Below, piece by piece: positions 12,541 through 24,479 of a DNA stretch of 64,000 bases (position 1 is the first letter of the stretch; every line of letters begins with the position of its first letter). Where the stretch lies: positions 3,569,781 to 3,633,780 of the forward strand of contig NW_004454240.1 in NCBI RefSeq assembly GCF_000283155.1, given 5' to 3'. The DNA comes from Ceratotherium simum simum (taxonomy: Eukaryota; Chordata; Mammalia; Perissodactyla; Rhinocerotidae). The notes beneath the pieces are model-generated. The model did not search any database, was not told the origin of the DNA, and was given only the letters and a program-made list of their open reading frames with translations. A program made the translations under genes and the position numbers.

Positions 12541-12702
12541 GGTTCCTTCTCTTCTTGCTGAAACTGCAGAAAACTGCTTGTGGTTTAGAGCTTTCTAAAT
12601 TGGACCTCAGTCCTAGCGTGACCCTTCCCAACTCCCACTGGTTGTCAAGAAACAGGCTCTCTGAGGAAGGCCTCCTCTTCCACTACAGAGGCCTCAGCCT
12701 CA

Positions 12703-12734
<32 letters not shown>

Positions 12735-12735
12735 G
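12703..12735 (+). repeat. CAG trinucleotide repeat
   Basis: Eleven CAG-type triplets with one CAA interruption. It is in no recognisable exon. Frames through it give Gln, Ala, Ser or (minus strand) Cys runs that are repeat artefacts. Confidence 0.9.
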
Positions 12736-13884
12736 TGTGGCTGGCAGCTCAAGTCCCAGCCTGGTGTGGACAGACCTATAGCTGTACTGAAAACAGCCCA
12801 ACCACACAGCCAACACACACAGCCCAACTCCAACCCCAGTGACAGCTGACCTTTTGGGTGGGTATTTCTTGCTCTTTTAGACTTTTGAATTAAGAGCAAG
12901 GGGTCAACTGTTGCTGGAAACATCCCCACTCCCTTCTGACTCTGACGCCTAAAAAAACCGCTTACCCCACTGCCCGTCTGAATCCCTATCAACTCAACTT
13001 CCTGTCCCTCTCAATACCACCCAGGCTTAATGTGTGTCTTTCAAGCAATGTGACTAACTACTTCTGTTTGCCCAAGCTAAGACAGAGGGGCAGAAGTTTA
13101 CCTGGCAACAGAAGTTCCCAGGACTGAATGTTTGTCAATGTCCCCATGGGGGAAGGTATGGGTTCAGGATGGGGTCCCTTTAAGGCCTAGGGTGGACAGG
13201 GAGGTAGTTAATGGCCATTCACTAGAGGTGACTTTCCAAGGTGGTTTTAGGTGGCTCAATCATTAACCAAGCAGTGGCAAGACCCCAAGCTTGTTGGAAA
13301 GGAGCCACTCCTTTCCCAAGAACAGCCCAAGAACAGGAGGCTGCAGCCAGGGAGAGCACTCATGGGGTCTTTCTTTCCCTCTCACAGCCTGCTCTGCGGT
13401 TGTGGGAAGAGAGGCCTGGATGAGGGAAGCTCTCCCTCAGCCCTCCACGGGGGTGGAGGAGGGCTGGCCCGGATATGGAGGAAGTCAGCACACCCTTACT
13501 GGGGTGGGAGGGAAAAGAGAGACAGTGAGGGTTTTTATCATAAATGAGAGAGGAAGCTCCAAGCTGGGCCGTGGTGATTAGATGACAAGCTGGGAAAGAC
13601 GCTCATCCTGAATGCATCCTGTTTTGCTCCGAACTGGCCTCAGGAGCCAGGGGCAGGGGAGGGGCCAGGAGGAGAGCACCCTCCCAGGAATTCTCCCAGG
13701 CCTGCCGACCTCAAGCTCCTAGGAGGCCCTGGAACTGGGTAGGCGAGTGAGCGAGTTAGAACTCCCATCTACCGCTAGAGATCCAAGGCACCAAGTTTCC
13801 AGAAGAAGCCTCCACAAGTCAGCCTCAGAAGCCAGAGCCGCAGAGGCAGGACAGCCGGCGCTGTAAAATGAGGGGCTAGGGCTC

Positions 13885-14480
13885 CATAATCACTCCTGTT
13901 CAGACCTTTCCTGGGCCTCTCTTCCAAGGTTCAGCTCACATGTCACTGCCTCTGTCAGTCACCTTCCTCTCAGGCAAAAGCAATCGCTCCCTGGTCAGGC
14001 CTGCCAGGGCAAAACGTCCTTCTTAACAATTGGAAATCAATACCGCCAGGATATTTGATGACCTTAAGGGACTGTTTTAGGTGTGATAGTTGTACAATGG
14101 CTATTTTTTATGAGTCCCTATCTTTTAGAGATATCTACTGAACTAATTATAGATAAATTGATAAGGTGTCTGGGATTCATTTCAAAATAACAAAAAAGAG
14201 GGTGAAGCAGACGGAGGTGTACATAGGGAAGGACTGACTATGGGCTAATGGCGGCTGAAGTTGGGTGATGAGCACATGGGGCCTTATTACACTAACCATC
14301 TCTACATTTATATACGCTTGGAATTCTTCATAATAATCTTTTTAAAAAGCCCTCACTGAGGAAAGACTTAGTGTTTCATGTATTATTTATGCTACTAACC
14401 CCCAAACTAGATGGTAGATTCCCTGAAGGTGGGGGTTGTACTCTGTGTCCTCCACAAGACCTAGCACAGCACTTCGTAGT
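13885..14480 (+). mobile_element. L2 LINE 3' end split by an L1 tail
   Basis: 13885-13985 has L2 sense text (TTCAGCTCACATGTCACTGCCTCTGTCAGTCACC). 14360-14480 resumes it (ATTCCCTGAAGGTGGGGGTTGTACTCTGTG, CCTAGCACAGCACTTCG). The material between is a different repeat. Confidence 0.55.
13990..14346 (+). mobile_element. Old L1 3' UTR inserted in an L2
   Basis: AGGTGTGATAGTTGTACAATGG, GAAGTTGGGTGATGAGCACATGGGG, then CTCTACATTTATATACGCTTGGAATTCTTCATAATAA is the order of old mammalian L1 3' ends. It lies inside the L2 at 13885-14480, so it arrived later. Confidence 0.5.
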
Positions 14481-14660
14481 TTACAAAGCACTTAGCCATG
14501 GATCCCCTTGTTTAATCCAGTGAAGTGGAAAAAGCAGGTAGAAACCAAGAGTAAGAGAGGTCAAGTGGAGCGACAGAGCCTAGAGTTAAACCTCCATGTA
14601 TCCAGCTCCCAGCCCCCTGTTCTTTGCTCCATGCCACCCTGGACTCCTGAGGAACTTAAC
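14465..14660 (-). mobile_element. MIR SINE fragment
   Basis: TTTACAAAGCACTTAGCCATGGATCC and AGAGGTCAAGTGGAGCGACAGAGCCTAGAG are consistent with a decayed minus-strand MIR. Confidence 0.5.
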
Positions 14661-14664
14661 ATCC

Positions 14665-16565
14665 AGTTCTACAGTCCCTGCACAGGTGGGGTAAACAGGG
14701 ACAGCAACTGTTGGCATGCCAGTTCCCAAGGTGGAGGGCTGGGCAAGAAGAGACTCAACACACAAATACAGCACTTCAGACTGTGACAAAGGCCCAGATT
14801 ATGGCCTCCAGTCCAGTGATTCAAGTGTACCAGGACCCCCCTACACACATACACACATACACACAAAAGCCAAAACCCTGAGTCACAGATGAATAGAGCC
14901 TTAATGAACACTTGACACCAACCATGTGCACAGCCCTGTGCTCAACTACTCTGTTTAGGGCTGCGGGGCGGGGGACCTCACACTTCCCATCCTAAGGCCT
15001 TGCATCTTTGAGATTCCGTATCTCTATTTTATCTGATAACAGCCTCCCAAAGGCTCAGCGTCATGACACTTGATCCTACCCAAACTGGGAGCCCAAGAAA
15101 AAGTTCTCTCTATTCTATTCAAGCCAGAGACAACTCTTTCTTCCAGCCAGAGACCCCGTGCCCTACCTTTTCCAAGAAGGTGGGGGCGCAGCCTGCCTTT
15201 GTTAAGCCTGCCATCCACTGAACCTGAACTTTCCACAGCTAGAACAGGGAGCTCCAGGAGTCTCCTGGCAGAAAAACACTGGCAGCTGTGACAGCATCCC
15301 GATTAGAGACTCCATCCTCTCCTCCCTCTGGGATCTTCTTGCTTTTGTGTCACTGCTGCTATCTCTATACCTGGCTCCAGGGGTCTTCTGCTCCCTCTCC
15401 AATCCATAGTCCTAATAATGGAATTTTAAAACTTCAAGAAGACGGAGAGGATCAAAGTTAGGGCCTCTTTGTGCCACTTTCTTTGCCTCTCTGCTTAAAC
15501 TCAGGAGGTGTTGTGCTTTAAAAAAGAAGGCCCTTCCATCCTCCCTGCACCACTCATGCCCCCACCCCAGCACTCACACAGGGCACACAGCCCCTTTGCA
15601 CACCTTCAGCCCCTCTTCTTGCTCTAAATACCTCCAGATATCATCTCCCAATACCCTCTCCTCTCCAGACTGGAGAGTGGGGGGAGCTGCAGATGTACAG
15701 AGAGGTTTAGCATACTTCTCCAAGAGTCACTTAAGGGGTAAAGAGAAGGCAAGCGAACAGGGGAGACGGGACTCTGTCCTCGTGGTGTTTTCTAGGGCTA
15801 ACTACAGAGGCTCAGGGAGCAGAAGTTCCAAATCCCAAATTCAAAATATAGTTGGACAAAGGCCAAATCCCAGAAATGAGGACCAGCCCAGAATGTCCAG
15901 CGATATGGTAGCTGTAGCCTTAGGGTGAAAGAATCCCCCACCCCAACACCATCATGCACATCACACTCTTCCTGCTGACTCCATCAACCACTCGGAAACC
16001 ACCTGCAGCCACCAATGTCTCTACACCCTTGGGCTGCCTGCCCTCCCATAGCCTGACAAGAATTGTCTGTCCTTCATTCCAGGAGGATGAAAGTGAGGGG
16101 AAAATTCAGAGAGCAGTAAGACAGACGGACAGTGGGTGGGGACAGCAACTCCTAGAGTGGGGGTGGAAACAGGTCCCACAGTAGGAGTCAGGGATTGAAA
16201 ATAGCCCTGGGTGTGATTCATCACCCTCTCCTCCTGGGTCTGCAGACCTGGGTGCTCCAAGTGGAGTGGGACAGAGACAAGCCAGGGCCCTCCAGCCCAA
16301 CATCTGGGGCACCTAACCTCTGGGATCCTGGCTCTACATTGGCCCCAACCCTCTCCAGCTTCAGTCTGGCTGCTGTCCTGCTCACCCTCCCCACGACTGG
16401 TTTTCCAGGTGGTTTAGTTGCATAAACACCACAGAGCTCTCCATCTACATAGCTCCTGTCGACCCAAGCATCTCAGAGATAACCCTTTACCTGCCAGTTA
16501 AGAGCCTGGACCCGTGCACCAAGTCATCAAACGTCAGGGCAGAAGAGACTGGCCCTTGACATACT
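14665..16565. other. No gene recognised
   Basis: Contains only a short ACACAT simple repeat at about 14838-14868 and unassigned sequence. Confidence 0.5.
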
Positions 16566-16569
16566 GAAA

Positions 16570-16690
16570 TCCAGCCCACCACCTGAAGTGCAGTTGAAAA
16601 CACTGTGGCCCACAGAAGTAGTAAGACTCGCCTAAAGTCACATGAATTAGTAACTAAACCCCGGTTCCCTGAGTCGTAATTCACTGCTCA
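16570..16690 (-). mobile_element. MIR SINE fragment
   Basis: CTGTGGCCCACAGAAGTAGTAAGACTCGCCTAAAGTCACATG through AAACCCCGGTTCCCTGAGTCG follows minus-strand MIR. It abuts the CpG island. Confidence 0.55.
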
Positions 16691-17289
16691 ACTTGAAAGA
16701 GTCTTGGGAGAAGAGAAATGGAGAGAACCTCCGACTACCTAATTTGGAAATCCCAAAAACTTCCACTAAAACGCCTTTCCTCAGAGTTCTCTATTCCAAA
16801 CCCATTTTGGACTTCATGGGGAAACAGCCCTGAAGGATGCGACTTATTCAAAGGTTTTCTCTTGATACCCACGGCTACAACACCAGGAAAGTCCGGGGCG
16901 TTTCTCAGAAGGGAAGGCAGTGGCGGAGGGGAAAGCCCATACCGCCAGACCAGGAGTTTCCTGGAAATGACCTTAAAAGCAGAGGAAGGAGAAGAGAGTA
17001 AGAGAAGCGCTGTGACCAGACCGCCGAGCCCGGAACTCCGCCACCCACGCCCAGCTCCAGCCCTCCTCCAAAGCCCCAGAGCGGCGGCTCCCGACTCCAG
17101 CCAGGCCCAGAGATAACGGGCGGACAGCCGCCTTCCACCACCCCAGTCGCAAGGCTTCCCTGGGAGAAGTGCGGCCTGCGGGTTCGGGGGTCTTCCAATT
17201 TCGGCGACTCCAACCCCAAATCCCAGGGGCAAAGGTGGCTCGGCTCGCTTCCTCTGCGTCTCCTGTGTACCCTGCCCAGCCGAACCGCT

Positions 17290-17454
17290 AAGAGCGGGGG
17301 CCGGCTGGAGCGCGCCAGAGAAGCGAGGCGGGCGAGGGAGCCCAGGCGGCCCCGTCCGTCCGGATCTTCCCTCGCCGTCGCCCCAACTCCTACCTGGAGG
17401 CCGCGTCCACCGCTTTGGGTTCGAGAACCCAACACAGCTGCCAGCAGGCTGGAG
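17290..17454 (+). other. Candidate first exon, plus strand, overlapping the minus candidate
   Basis: The plus strand has CAGGCTGGAG followed by GTGAGC at 17455, a strong donor. It overlaps the minus-strand candidate exon by about 60 bases, so the two would be antisense. The start is arbitrary. The CCAAT and GC boxes lie downstream of this donor, which makes the plus-strand reading less likely than the minus-strand one. Confidence 0.25.
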
Positions 17455-17570
17455 GTGAGCACAGGCGTGACTGCTCCGTCCGGAGCACGCGCGGAGCCTG
17501 GGATCAGACGGGGGTAACGGTGTCAGCCAGAGGAGCAGCTGCCGCGGCTGCTTAGCTGTTGTCAACCCGA
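17394..17570 (-). other. Candidate non-coding first exon, minus strand
   Basis: On the minus strand, GCGGCCTCCAG is followed by GTAGGAGT, a good donor at 17393/17392. The CCAAT and GC boxes at 17651-17738 lie upstream of it at a normal promoter distance. The upper boundary is a guess. No ATG in good context opens a frame reaching the donor, so this would be 5' UTR. Transcript evidence could instead favour the plus-strand donor. Confidence 0.35.
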
Positions 17571-17650
17571 CGCTGCTCTTGTCGCAGGTGGGGAGGGAGG
17601 CACGGCGAGTTGCGCGGTAGGGGTGCCCCGCCCACCTACAGGCCCCTGGA

Positions 17651-17738
17651 CCAATGAGGGCACAGTCCGGCCCACCGGACTCCTTAGATAGTTGCCCAAA
17701 TTGTGGTGGGCGGGGCTCTGCCTTCTGGCTCCTCCAAT
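17651..17738. promoter_or_regulatory. CCAAT box - GC box - CCAAT box cluster
   Basis: CCAAT occurs at 17651-17655 and 17734-17738 on the plus strand, with GGTGGGCGGGGC between them at 17705-17716. NF-Y and Sp1/KLF factors are the known binders of these motifs. Their spacing within 90 bases in a CpG island is typical of a housekeeping-type promoter. Binding itself is inferred. Confidence 0.5.
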
Positions 17739-17859
17739 CCCCGCGCCGCTGCCTCTTCCTCAGGTCACACCGCTGGGGGTGGGGGAGCGGGGGGAGGAGG
17801 CGCAAGCCGAGAGCCAGCGACTGAGGGCGAAGGAGTGAGTTGGCCTGGCACAGAGACTA

Positions 17860-19050
17860 ATATTTATTGAGCTCTGAATGTGTCTGGCACCGTGTGGGGA
17901 ATTTAAATACATAAGCCATGTGCACAGGAAGGTTCGGTGGCTTACTGAGGATAATTTATGGGCCGTTCAGAAAATACAATTTGGGTAAGATCTCTTGGGT
18001 GAGTAGGGGCAACCGGGACAGAACTGGGATATTAGATATTTGAGCAAGAAGTTGCCATTCCCACCTTGCTCAGGCTCCAGCAATCTGCAACTTCCCCCAC
18101 TACCCCCAGCTCTCCGTTCCAAGTTCAAACTCTACCTCCCCAAAAATGCATGGAAAACTTGAGGCATCTGCATTAACCATGGCAAGAGAGGGCTCCCAAG
18201 AGTTGTGACAGCAAGTACCACCAGAAAGCCCATTTAAATTCAGTACGCAACAGAGTGTTAAGATTTGATTTCTCTCTTGCCTTTCCTCACAAAGTTCCAA
18301 CACAAGTTCACAACCTTGATTTCATTGTTGAATTGGGGACTCCTATTAGTCAGGGCTGGGAGTACCCAAGACCCCATGCCATCTAACCACCATCCTCCAC
18401 ATTTACAAATACAGAAACTGAGAAGAGATGACGCGCTCAAGTTAACTTAGCAAATCCATGGCAGGGACAAAACATGCACACCAGTTATTTTCTCTATACC
18501 TAATAGATGGGAGAAATGAAGCTGAAGTTCCTAAAAAACAGAGACTGCATCCATCTAACTTGTTTGCTAGAGCAGCCAACATGGTTGAGAGCAAAAAGTA
18601 ATGTTTCTTAGGACAGCAACTTTCTTAAGGTCACCCGAGGCAATGGCAGAGCCAGACCTAGCACCAGGTGCCCCCCTCTTGTCTGGCCTTCAGTCTTCTA
18701 GGCCAAATTGGAATTCTCCCACTTTCCTTCCTTGCCAGACCTGATGAGAATCAGAGGAGAAATGATGAAGGAGGCTACCTCCCGTGTGTACCCCCCCTTT
18801 CCTCTCAATGGCAAGTCTGCAGCTGGCACTTTGTTCAAGATGAGCCATGTCCCTGTGGGTCTTGGATGTGAATGAGGCCTGTACACAGCTCACTCATGGA
18901 AACAAAATTCTACCCAGAGTCAGGAACCCTCATGGTGGGTGGGAAGGGAGATGACCTCCTTCCTGAGGTTGGGCTGTTATATTTGTAAGCATCCCTAAGG
19001 CTCTGAGTTGGAGCCAAACTTATCTTGCTTCTGGAAAACGCTAGGATATA
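17860..19050. other. Downstream flank of the CpG island
   Basis: Decayed MIR-like pieces at 17865-17960 (AATATTTATTGAGCTCTG) and 18400-18480; otherwise unassigned. Confidence 0.45.
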
Positions 19051-19054
19051 AAAG

Positions 19055-19200
19055 TGTGGGTCTTGCAGTGATCCTATAGCTTCCCTAAGGGCAGGAAACC
19101 ACGTCAGAACCAATTCTATCCACCCCATGGCACCAAGCACAGTGCCTACAGTAGTTTCTCAGTAATATTTACTAATGGGTGAATGAATGTTGAAAGATAT
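19055..19200 (+). mobile_element. L2 LINE 3' terminus
   Basis: TTCCCTAAGGGCAGGAAACC, CAAGCACAGTGCCTACAGTAG and a TGAATGAATG end mark an L2 terminus. A second small piece (GTGCCTGGCATGGAGTAGCTACTCAATAAA) lies at 19430-19490. Confidence 0.65.
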
Positions 19201-20079
19201 TCAAGGGACAACCATGAAGAAATTACAATCATATGAATATGACCAAACCCAACTTACCTTTTAGTAGATACATTTAACTGAATCAGATATGTTGGGTTCT
19301 GAGACACCCATTTCTTTAAAAAGAAAAAAAAAAGGCAATCAAACCAGAAAACTACAAAAGGGAAAAACTACAGAAAGAACTAAACCTACAAAAAGAGTAA
19401 TTGCTATAAATGACTAGAACAAGGGCTTCACAGTGCCTGGCATGGAGTAGCTACTCAATAAAAACACCTTTTGAATTACTAAGTGAATACAATAGTCAGG
19501 GAAAGCTACGATCCTAACAGTTGCCACGCACACTGTGACATTTTGAAATGGCCCAAGCGATGTCTAGGCTATTCCTTTGGGACTTTTTTGATCTCATTCT
19601 CTTATCCCATGAGCTTCAGAAAGGCAAGGACAGCTCAGCCTCTTCAGAACGACAAAGATAGCTCATCCCCTTCAATCCCACTGCCAGCCTTTGCTCCCCG
19701 AGCCACCCCACCCCCCAACCTAAGCCCGAGTCTTGCATAGAACAGATATTCAGTAATGGTGCCTGGAATGGATGAGGAAATGGTGCCTTTTCACAGGCTC
19801 CTTTCTGGGCTGCATCTTGAGTGGCTCTGGAAGTAACTGGAGCCTTTAGGTCCCTGGTGTCCCTTTTTCCACGAGCCCCCACTATTCCCTGTGTGTCCTA
19901 TAGTGCTGCCTCTACTATGCTGGATGCCAGCTCAGCCATGAGGCAGGGAAACATACAGTGCATGAGGGCAGGCCGAGGGCAGGTGAAAAAGCCTCAGGGT
20001 GCATGTGTGTGTGTTTTTATGCCTGAGGCATAGGGCTCCCCTCATTCTACCACTACCACAGCTCAGCTGTGTCATACAA

Positions 20080-20320
20080 AAGACAGTACAATGGATTCTG
20101 GAGCCAGATAGCCTGGGTACAAAGCCCAATTCTGCTACTTGCTAGCTGTGTGACCTTAGGCTTTCCAACTTTCTGTGCCTCGGTTTCCTCAACTGTACAG
20201 TGTGATGATGATCACCATCCTGACCTTATATGGCTGCTAAGCTGATCCACTGGGCTAAATCACACCTAGAATGGTGGCTGGCACATAGAAAGTGCCTCTA
20301 AGTGTTAGATATGGTGACAG
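20080..20320 (+). mobile_element. MIR SINE, near full length
   Basis: ACAATGGATTCTGGAGCCAGATAGCCTGGG, GCTAGCTGTGTGACCTTAGG and CACATAGAAAGTGCC occur in consensus order. Confidence 0.8.
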
Positions 20321-20334
20321 ATATGGTTAAACAG

Positions 20335-20520
20335 AGGCACTGAGCAATGGTGGAATGAGCTGTGGATCAGGAAGTAGGAGAGCTGGATGCTAGTCCCACT
20401 TCTACCACTTTCTGGCTATGTAACCCAGGGCAAGTCATTGTGGCACTCCAACCATCAGTTTCTTCACTTGTAAAATGAGGGTAGAGTACAATCCCTAGTG
20501 GGCAAAGTTGAGACAATAGA
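20335..20520 (+). mobile_element. MIR SINE
   Basis: GAGCTGGATGCTAGTCCCAC, CAGGGCAAGTCATTG and CAGTTTCTTCACTTGTAAAATGAGGG. It lies head-to-tail behind the previous MIR. Confidence 0.7.
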
Positions 20521-20524
20521 TGTG

Positions 20525-23500
20525 AGAGTGTACTGGAAAGGGTGGTGACAGGTGGCAGGATGGCACTGAAGGTGCTGCAGAGCTAAGCTTTTTTCCAGGG
20601 CCAATCAGCCCTTTTCTTCTAGGTGGTGGCACAGAGAAATTCCATACACCATTACCCTGAGCCTCACTCCGAGACACTTGGGTCCCAATAAGCACCTATC
20701 TGAGGACTTACAGCAGTTCTTACACCCCTTCCTGCCTAAGAATGGGGGTCCCTCAGGCTGCTGCAGGCAGACCCATTACCCCACTCTGGAATGGCTGAGG
20801 GTAATGTCAGGAAGGAACCAAACAGATGCTTCCACTACTCTTTTCCATGGAGCTAAAGGAGCAGTAGCAAATAATTCCAGGGAACTGAGCTGGGAAGAAA
20901 AAAGGGGAGTAGAAGCCATGAGGGGAAAATGAATTACACTCGGACCAGCTCCACCCAGCACATGACCATGGGTGCCCTCACACACACACGCTCTCACACT
21001 TGCACACACATTCCTGCATGCCTCATCAAAAGCCCACCAGTCAGGCCTGGGAGGGTAAAGGCCTGCTCCCCAGTGGCTGGGGCCCCCACCCAGCCTCATG
21101 AAAGGGGGCTATTGATCAGGCTCCCAAAAGGTGGGATAGTTGCAGCTCATGAAAAAACTCCTGAGGAGTCGTGGCCATGTCAGGGGGGTTTGCACTAAGA
21201 GGGTCAGCCAGAGTAGGGCCAGATGTGGGGAGGGGGGATGCAGTGGTGGCAGGGGCTTGAAAAGCTGAGGAGCACACACGCACCTCACTGAGCATTGCCA
21301 ACTGTGGATGGGGGTCAGAGAGCTATGTCCTGGAAGGAGCACAAAGACCCCCTCTCAGCCCACAGCCCGGGCTGAGCTTATCCCACTTCCCACAGCATCC
21401 TGGAAGGGGGAGCTCTGTGCCAGGCTGGGAGCCCTGGGCTGGGACCCCTGGGCTGGCTGTGAGGGGAGCTGAAGCACTGGCAGAGCCAGGCACAGGCCAG
21501 GGGAGTTTCAGGGGTCACTTACCCTCTCTGGGCTCCCCCTCCCTAAGCCAGGACATAGAGGCACTCATTCCCTCCCACCTGCCTCTTGGAGCCATTGAGA
21601 GGAAAGTGTAGGGGCAGCTCATGACCACCTCCAGGCACTTGGACTAGGTGGCTGAAAGTGGAGAACCCAAGGCGACTCAGTCTCTGTCCCGGGCTCCTTC
21701 CCAGACACTCAAGAGCCCGTCCCCCTCCCCCCAACAAACACGAGACAAAGTGTCAGCTTAATGGAGCACTGGCCCCCAGCATCCACACAACAGACCCATT
21801 GGGCCGTGACAGTGTGATGGGCCCCATTTTACACCCAGGATGGGCCCCTGGCCTGGCTTTGCTGGCCCGTCTCAAAGGGGCCAAGGGTTTTCTGCTGCAG
21901 GCAGATGGAGCACCCCCCACACCTGGTTCCCTCGGGGAGGTCTGCCTGCCTTGGCCCAAACGAATAAGTGAGGTCACCCTGGGCAGAGCACTTGGTGACT
22001 GGCACAGACACCCAGAGCAGGATGCCCACCCCCACCCCCCTATGCCCCACTCCATTCCTGTCCTTCAGAGGAAGGTCACAGTGTGGTGAGGGGAAATGAG
22101 CAAAGGCAAGCCCACTTCTAACACAAGCCCCCTCGCCTTGCCCTGCACCCTCCCCATGCACACATACAAGCAGCTGAGGTCAGAGGAACCTTTCTTCTAC
22201 CCCACCTCCCCAAGAGTCCCCTCTGTATGATTTCGTTTCAGCCTTCAAGCTTGCTTCTTCCTGGCTAAGCTCAGTTTCCTCATCTGGAAAAACAGGGCTG
22301 GGTCCTAATTTCTTGTGTCCCTTCTTTTCAGAACATTCTCTGCTTCTGTGAACTTCTCTGTGTGTTTCCGTGGGAGTGGGGCTCCCAGAAGCCCAACATC
22401 CATGGGGCTTCTGCAGAGAAAGGGGGCGGTGGAGGCATGAGGGTCCTCTGAGGATGGGCAGTAGCTGGGGACCAGGTCAGAAAGAGCAGAGGAAAGTGAG
22501 AAAAAGGAAGGCGAAGGGCTGAGGTGAAAGGCAAAGAAAGGGCCCAGAAGGCTGGAGACCTGGCCTCTGCCTCCAGTGCTGCCCCACTTACCCCGCAGCG
22601 GTGGATACCCAGAGCCCCTGAATAGAGCTCAGGATCCTAGTCCCTTGCCTGGGACCCTTCCACATGTCCGTCTAGGGAAGCAGCTCCCAAGACAAAACCT
22701 GGGAGGGTGAGAAGAAGATGGAGGAGGAGGAAAGAGGCTATTCCTTCCCACCCCTAGGCTTCATCATCAGCCCACTACAGCCTCACCTCATGCTGCAACC
22801 AGATCCGGTGCCCATGAAGTTGGAGGGCTTGCTGGGGCAGGGGGTAGGGGGGAGAGTAGCTTTCACAGGCACTGCCCAGAGCCAGGCCCAGTCCAACCTT
22901 GTGATTATGGGTCTCTAGGGCTTGGCAATCTCAATTCAGGCAGACAGAGCCCACCCCCGGCCACCCACCCACCCTGTCTCCTTTCCCTGAAGGACAGCCC
23001 TCCAGAGGCCCCAGGATGACATCAGAGAGGGCATCTGATGAGGTGGAGTGGCTCGAGGGCAACTCAACAAAGGGTCTGAGCCCTTTTTGGCCTTGGAATC
23101 CCTGTCCTCTCTCAGTGGGCCCTTCCCCCCGCACAGCTCTCCCCCTCCCAATACTGTCACACAAACACACACACATTCTCACTAAATAAAAGTTCTGATC
23201 TGACCCTCAGTCAGGGCCAGGGTTTCCCTATGCATATGTACCAACCTGTCAGTCAACATGGGCACCCAGGCACTGTCAGGGGGCTGAGGTGGGAAACAGG
23301 GCAGATAGGCCCAACAGCCAGGGTCCCTGCCTTCCTGGAGCTCCCATGCCAGTGGGGAAGGCAACAGCAGCCCCAGAGGGAGAATGCCCAACCCAAGCAG
23401 ATGGGCAGCCGAGTGAGGTCCCAGAGGACAGAGAGAGGGGAGGAACAGCAAGGCTCTGAAATCAGACACCTGATGTCTCTGGATCAACGGACCCCCAGGG

Positions 23501-23550
23501 AACACCAGAAAGTGGTTCCTCGGCCCCACCCCCACCAAGGTTCCTGGATC
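20525..23550. other. GC-rich sequence between the two CpG islands, no exon recognised
   Basis: Includes CA-rich short tracts at 20978-21010 and 23160-23172 and a weak MIR trace near 22265-22310. The C- and G-rich blocks at 21350-21560 and 21840-22060 could be conserved non-coding sequence, but I see no splice-bounded coding frame. Confidence 0.45.
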
Positions 23551-23554
23551 AGGA

Positions 23555-23695
23555 GCCAGGACATTGCACTCCTACCCAGCTTCTATCACTGAGAGGCTGT
23601 GTGACCTAGGTGAGAGTCTTGCCCTCTCTGGGCCTCAGTGTCTACATATATACAATCAGAGGATGTGATCTGAGGATGTCTGAGGGGCCTGTCCT
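23555..23695 (+). mobile_element. MIR SINE fragment
   Basis: GAGGCTGTGTGACCTAGGTGAG and CTCTCTGGGCCTCAGTGTCTACATATATAC match the MIR core, truncated. Confidence 0.6.
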
Positions 23696-24479
23696 TCAGT
23701 GTGTTCATGTTCCATGACAAATCTTCGTCGAAAAACCCAACCTGGTTTGCTATTTCTTCCCTGCCATTTGGGCGGCAGTAAGGGAGAATTTACTGGGGAA
23801 AAGGAACAGGCAGAGCCTGGAAATTTTTTTAAGTGCTCAAAGAAATATAAATTTTTTCAATTTCTAAGACAAAGTGCCAGGCAGTCTGGGAGACCTGTTG
23901 GAGTGGAAACAGGCCTTTGGATGGAACTTTTAGGAAATTCAAACTGACTGAAAAGGTGTGGCCGTGGTGGCTGGTCTGTGTCATGCAACTAGAGGACAGA
24001 GTGAGGTGGTAAGGGGCTCTTGGAGTGATGGGGGGTGTAGGGAGCTACCAGCTAGATAGTAAGACCCAAGGATATAGAGACAAAAAGAGGGACAGAAGGA
24101 CAGACAAACAATGGAATGAAGAGGGTCATACATATAGTGCGACAGGAAGACAGACAGGAGGGTGGAAGTACGACGCCAGGGGCAGAAACAAAGAAAGTGC
24201 TGGAGGCATAAGGGGTAAGGGATATACTGTTTATTACACGCCTACTATATGTTAATAACGAAAATGTTCTTTTTGAGTGGAGGCTGAAGGCAGAGAGAGA
24301 GAGAGGTGGGTAGGGACGAAGCCAGACAGAGTCTTGATAAAAGGATGGGACATCTTGGGGTGGCTAAGAATCAGAAGAAAGCAGGCGTGCGGGGGTGGAA
24401 GGTCTGCAAACGGGGACTGCCAGCCAGGAATGGGGTTTAGACAAACGTACATAGGACTAATAGATGAAAACGGGACTGG

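Larger units (their letters stand above)
16900..17830. promoter_or_regulatory. CpG island, probable promoter (possibly bidirectional)
   Basis: CpG dinucleotides are frequent here and sparse on both sides, the usual sign of an unmethylated promoter. A GC box (GGTGGGCGGGGC) lies at 17705-17716, and CCAAT boxes lie at 17651-17655 and 17734-17738. Candidate splice donors face both ways: a minus-strand exon ending at 17394 and a plus-strand exon ending at 17454. The layout fits one TATA-less promoter, or two overlapping ones. No coding start convinces me, so the first exon is likely non-coding. Confidence 0.65.

Noticed and set aside
13640..13870. Possible extra promoter exon with a GTAGGCGAG donor near 13740
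   Set aside because: CpG density is low compared with the two islands, and no start site, acceptor or coding frame supports it.
16905..17462. 185-codon minus-strand frame beginning at 17462
   Set aside because: The start codon is GTG, not ATG, and the frame reads through the donor at 17394.
16735..17805. 356-codon minus-strand open frame
   Set aside because: It spans the CpG island, where stop codons are rare. Its translation is low-complexity Pro/Arg/Gly, it crosses good splice donors, and no domain is recognisable.
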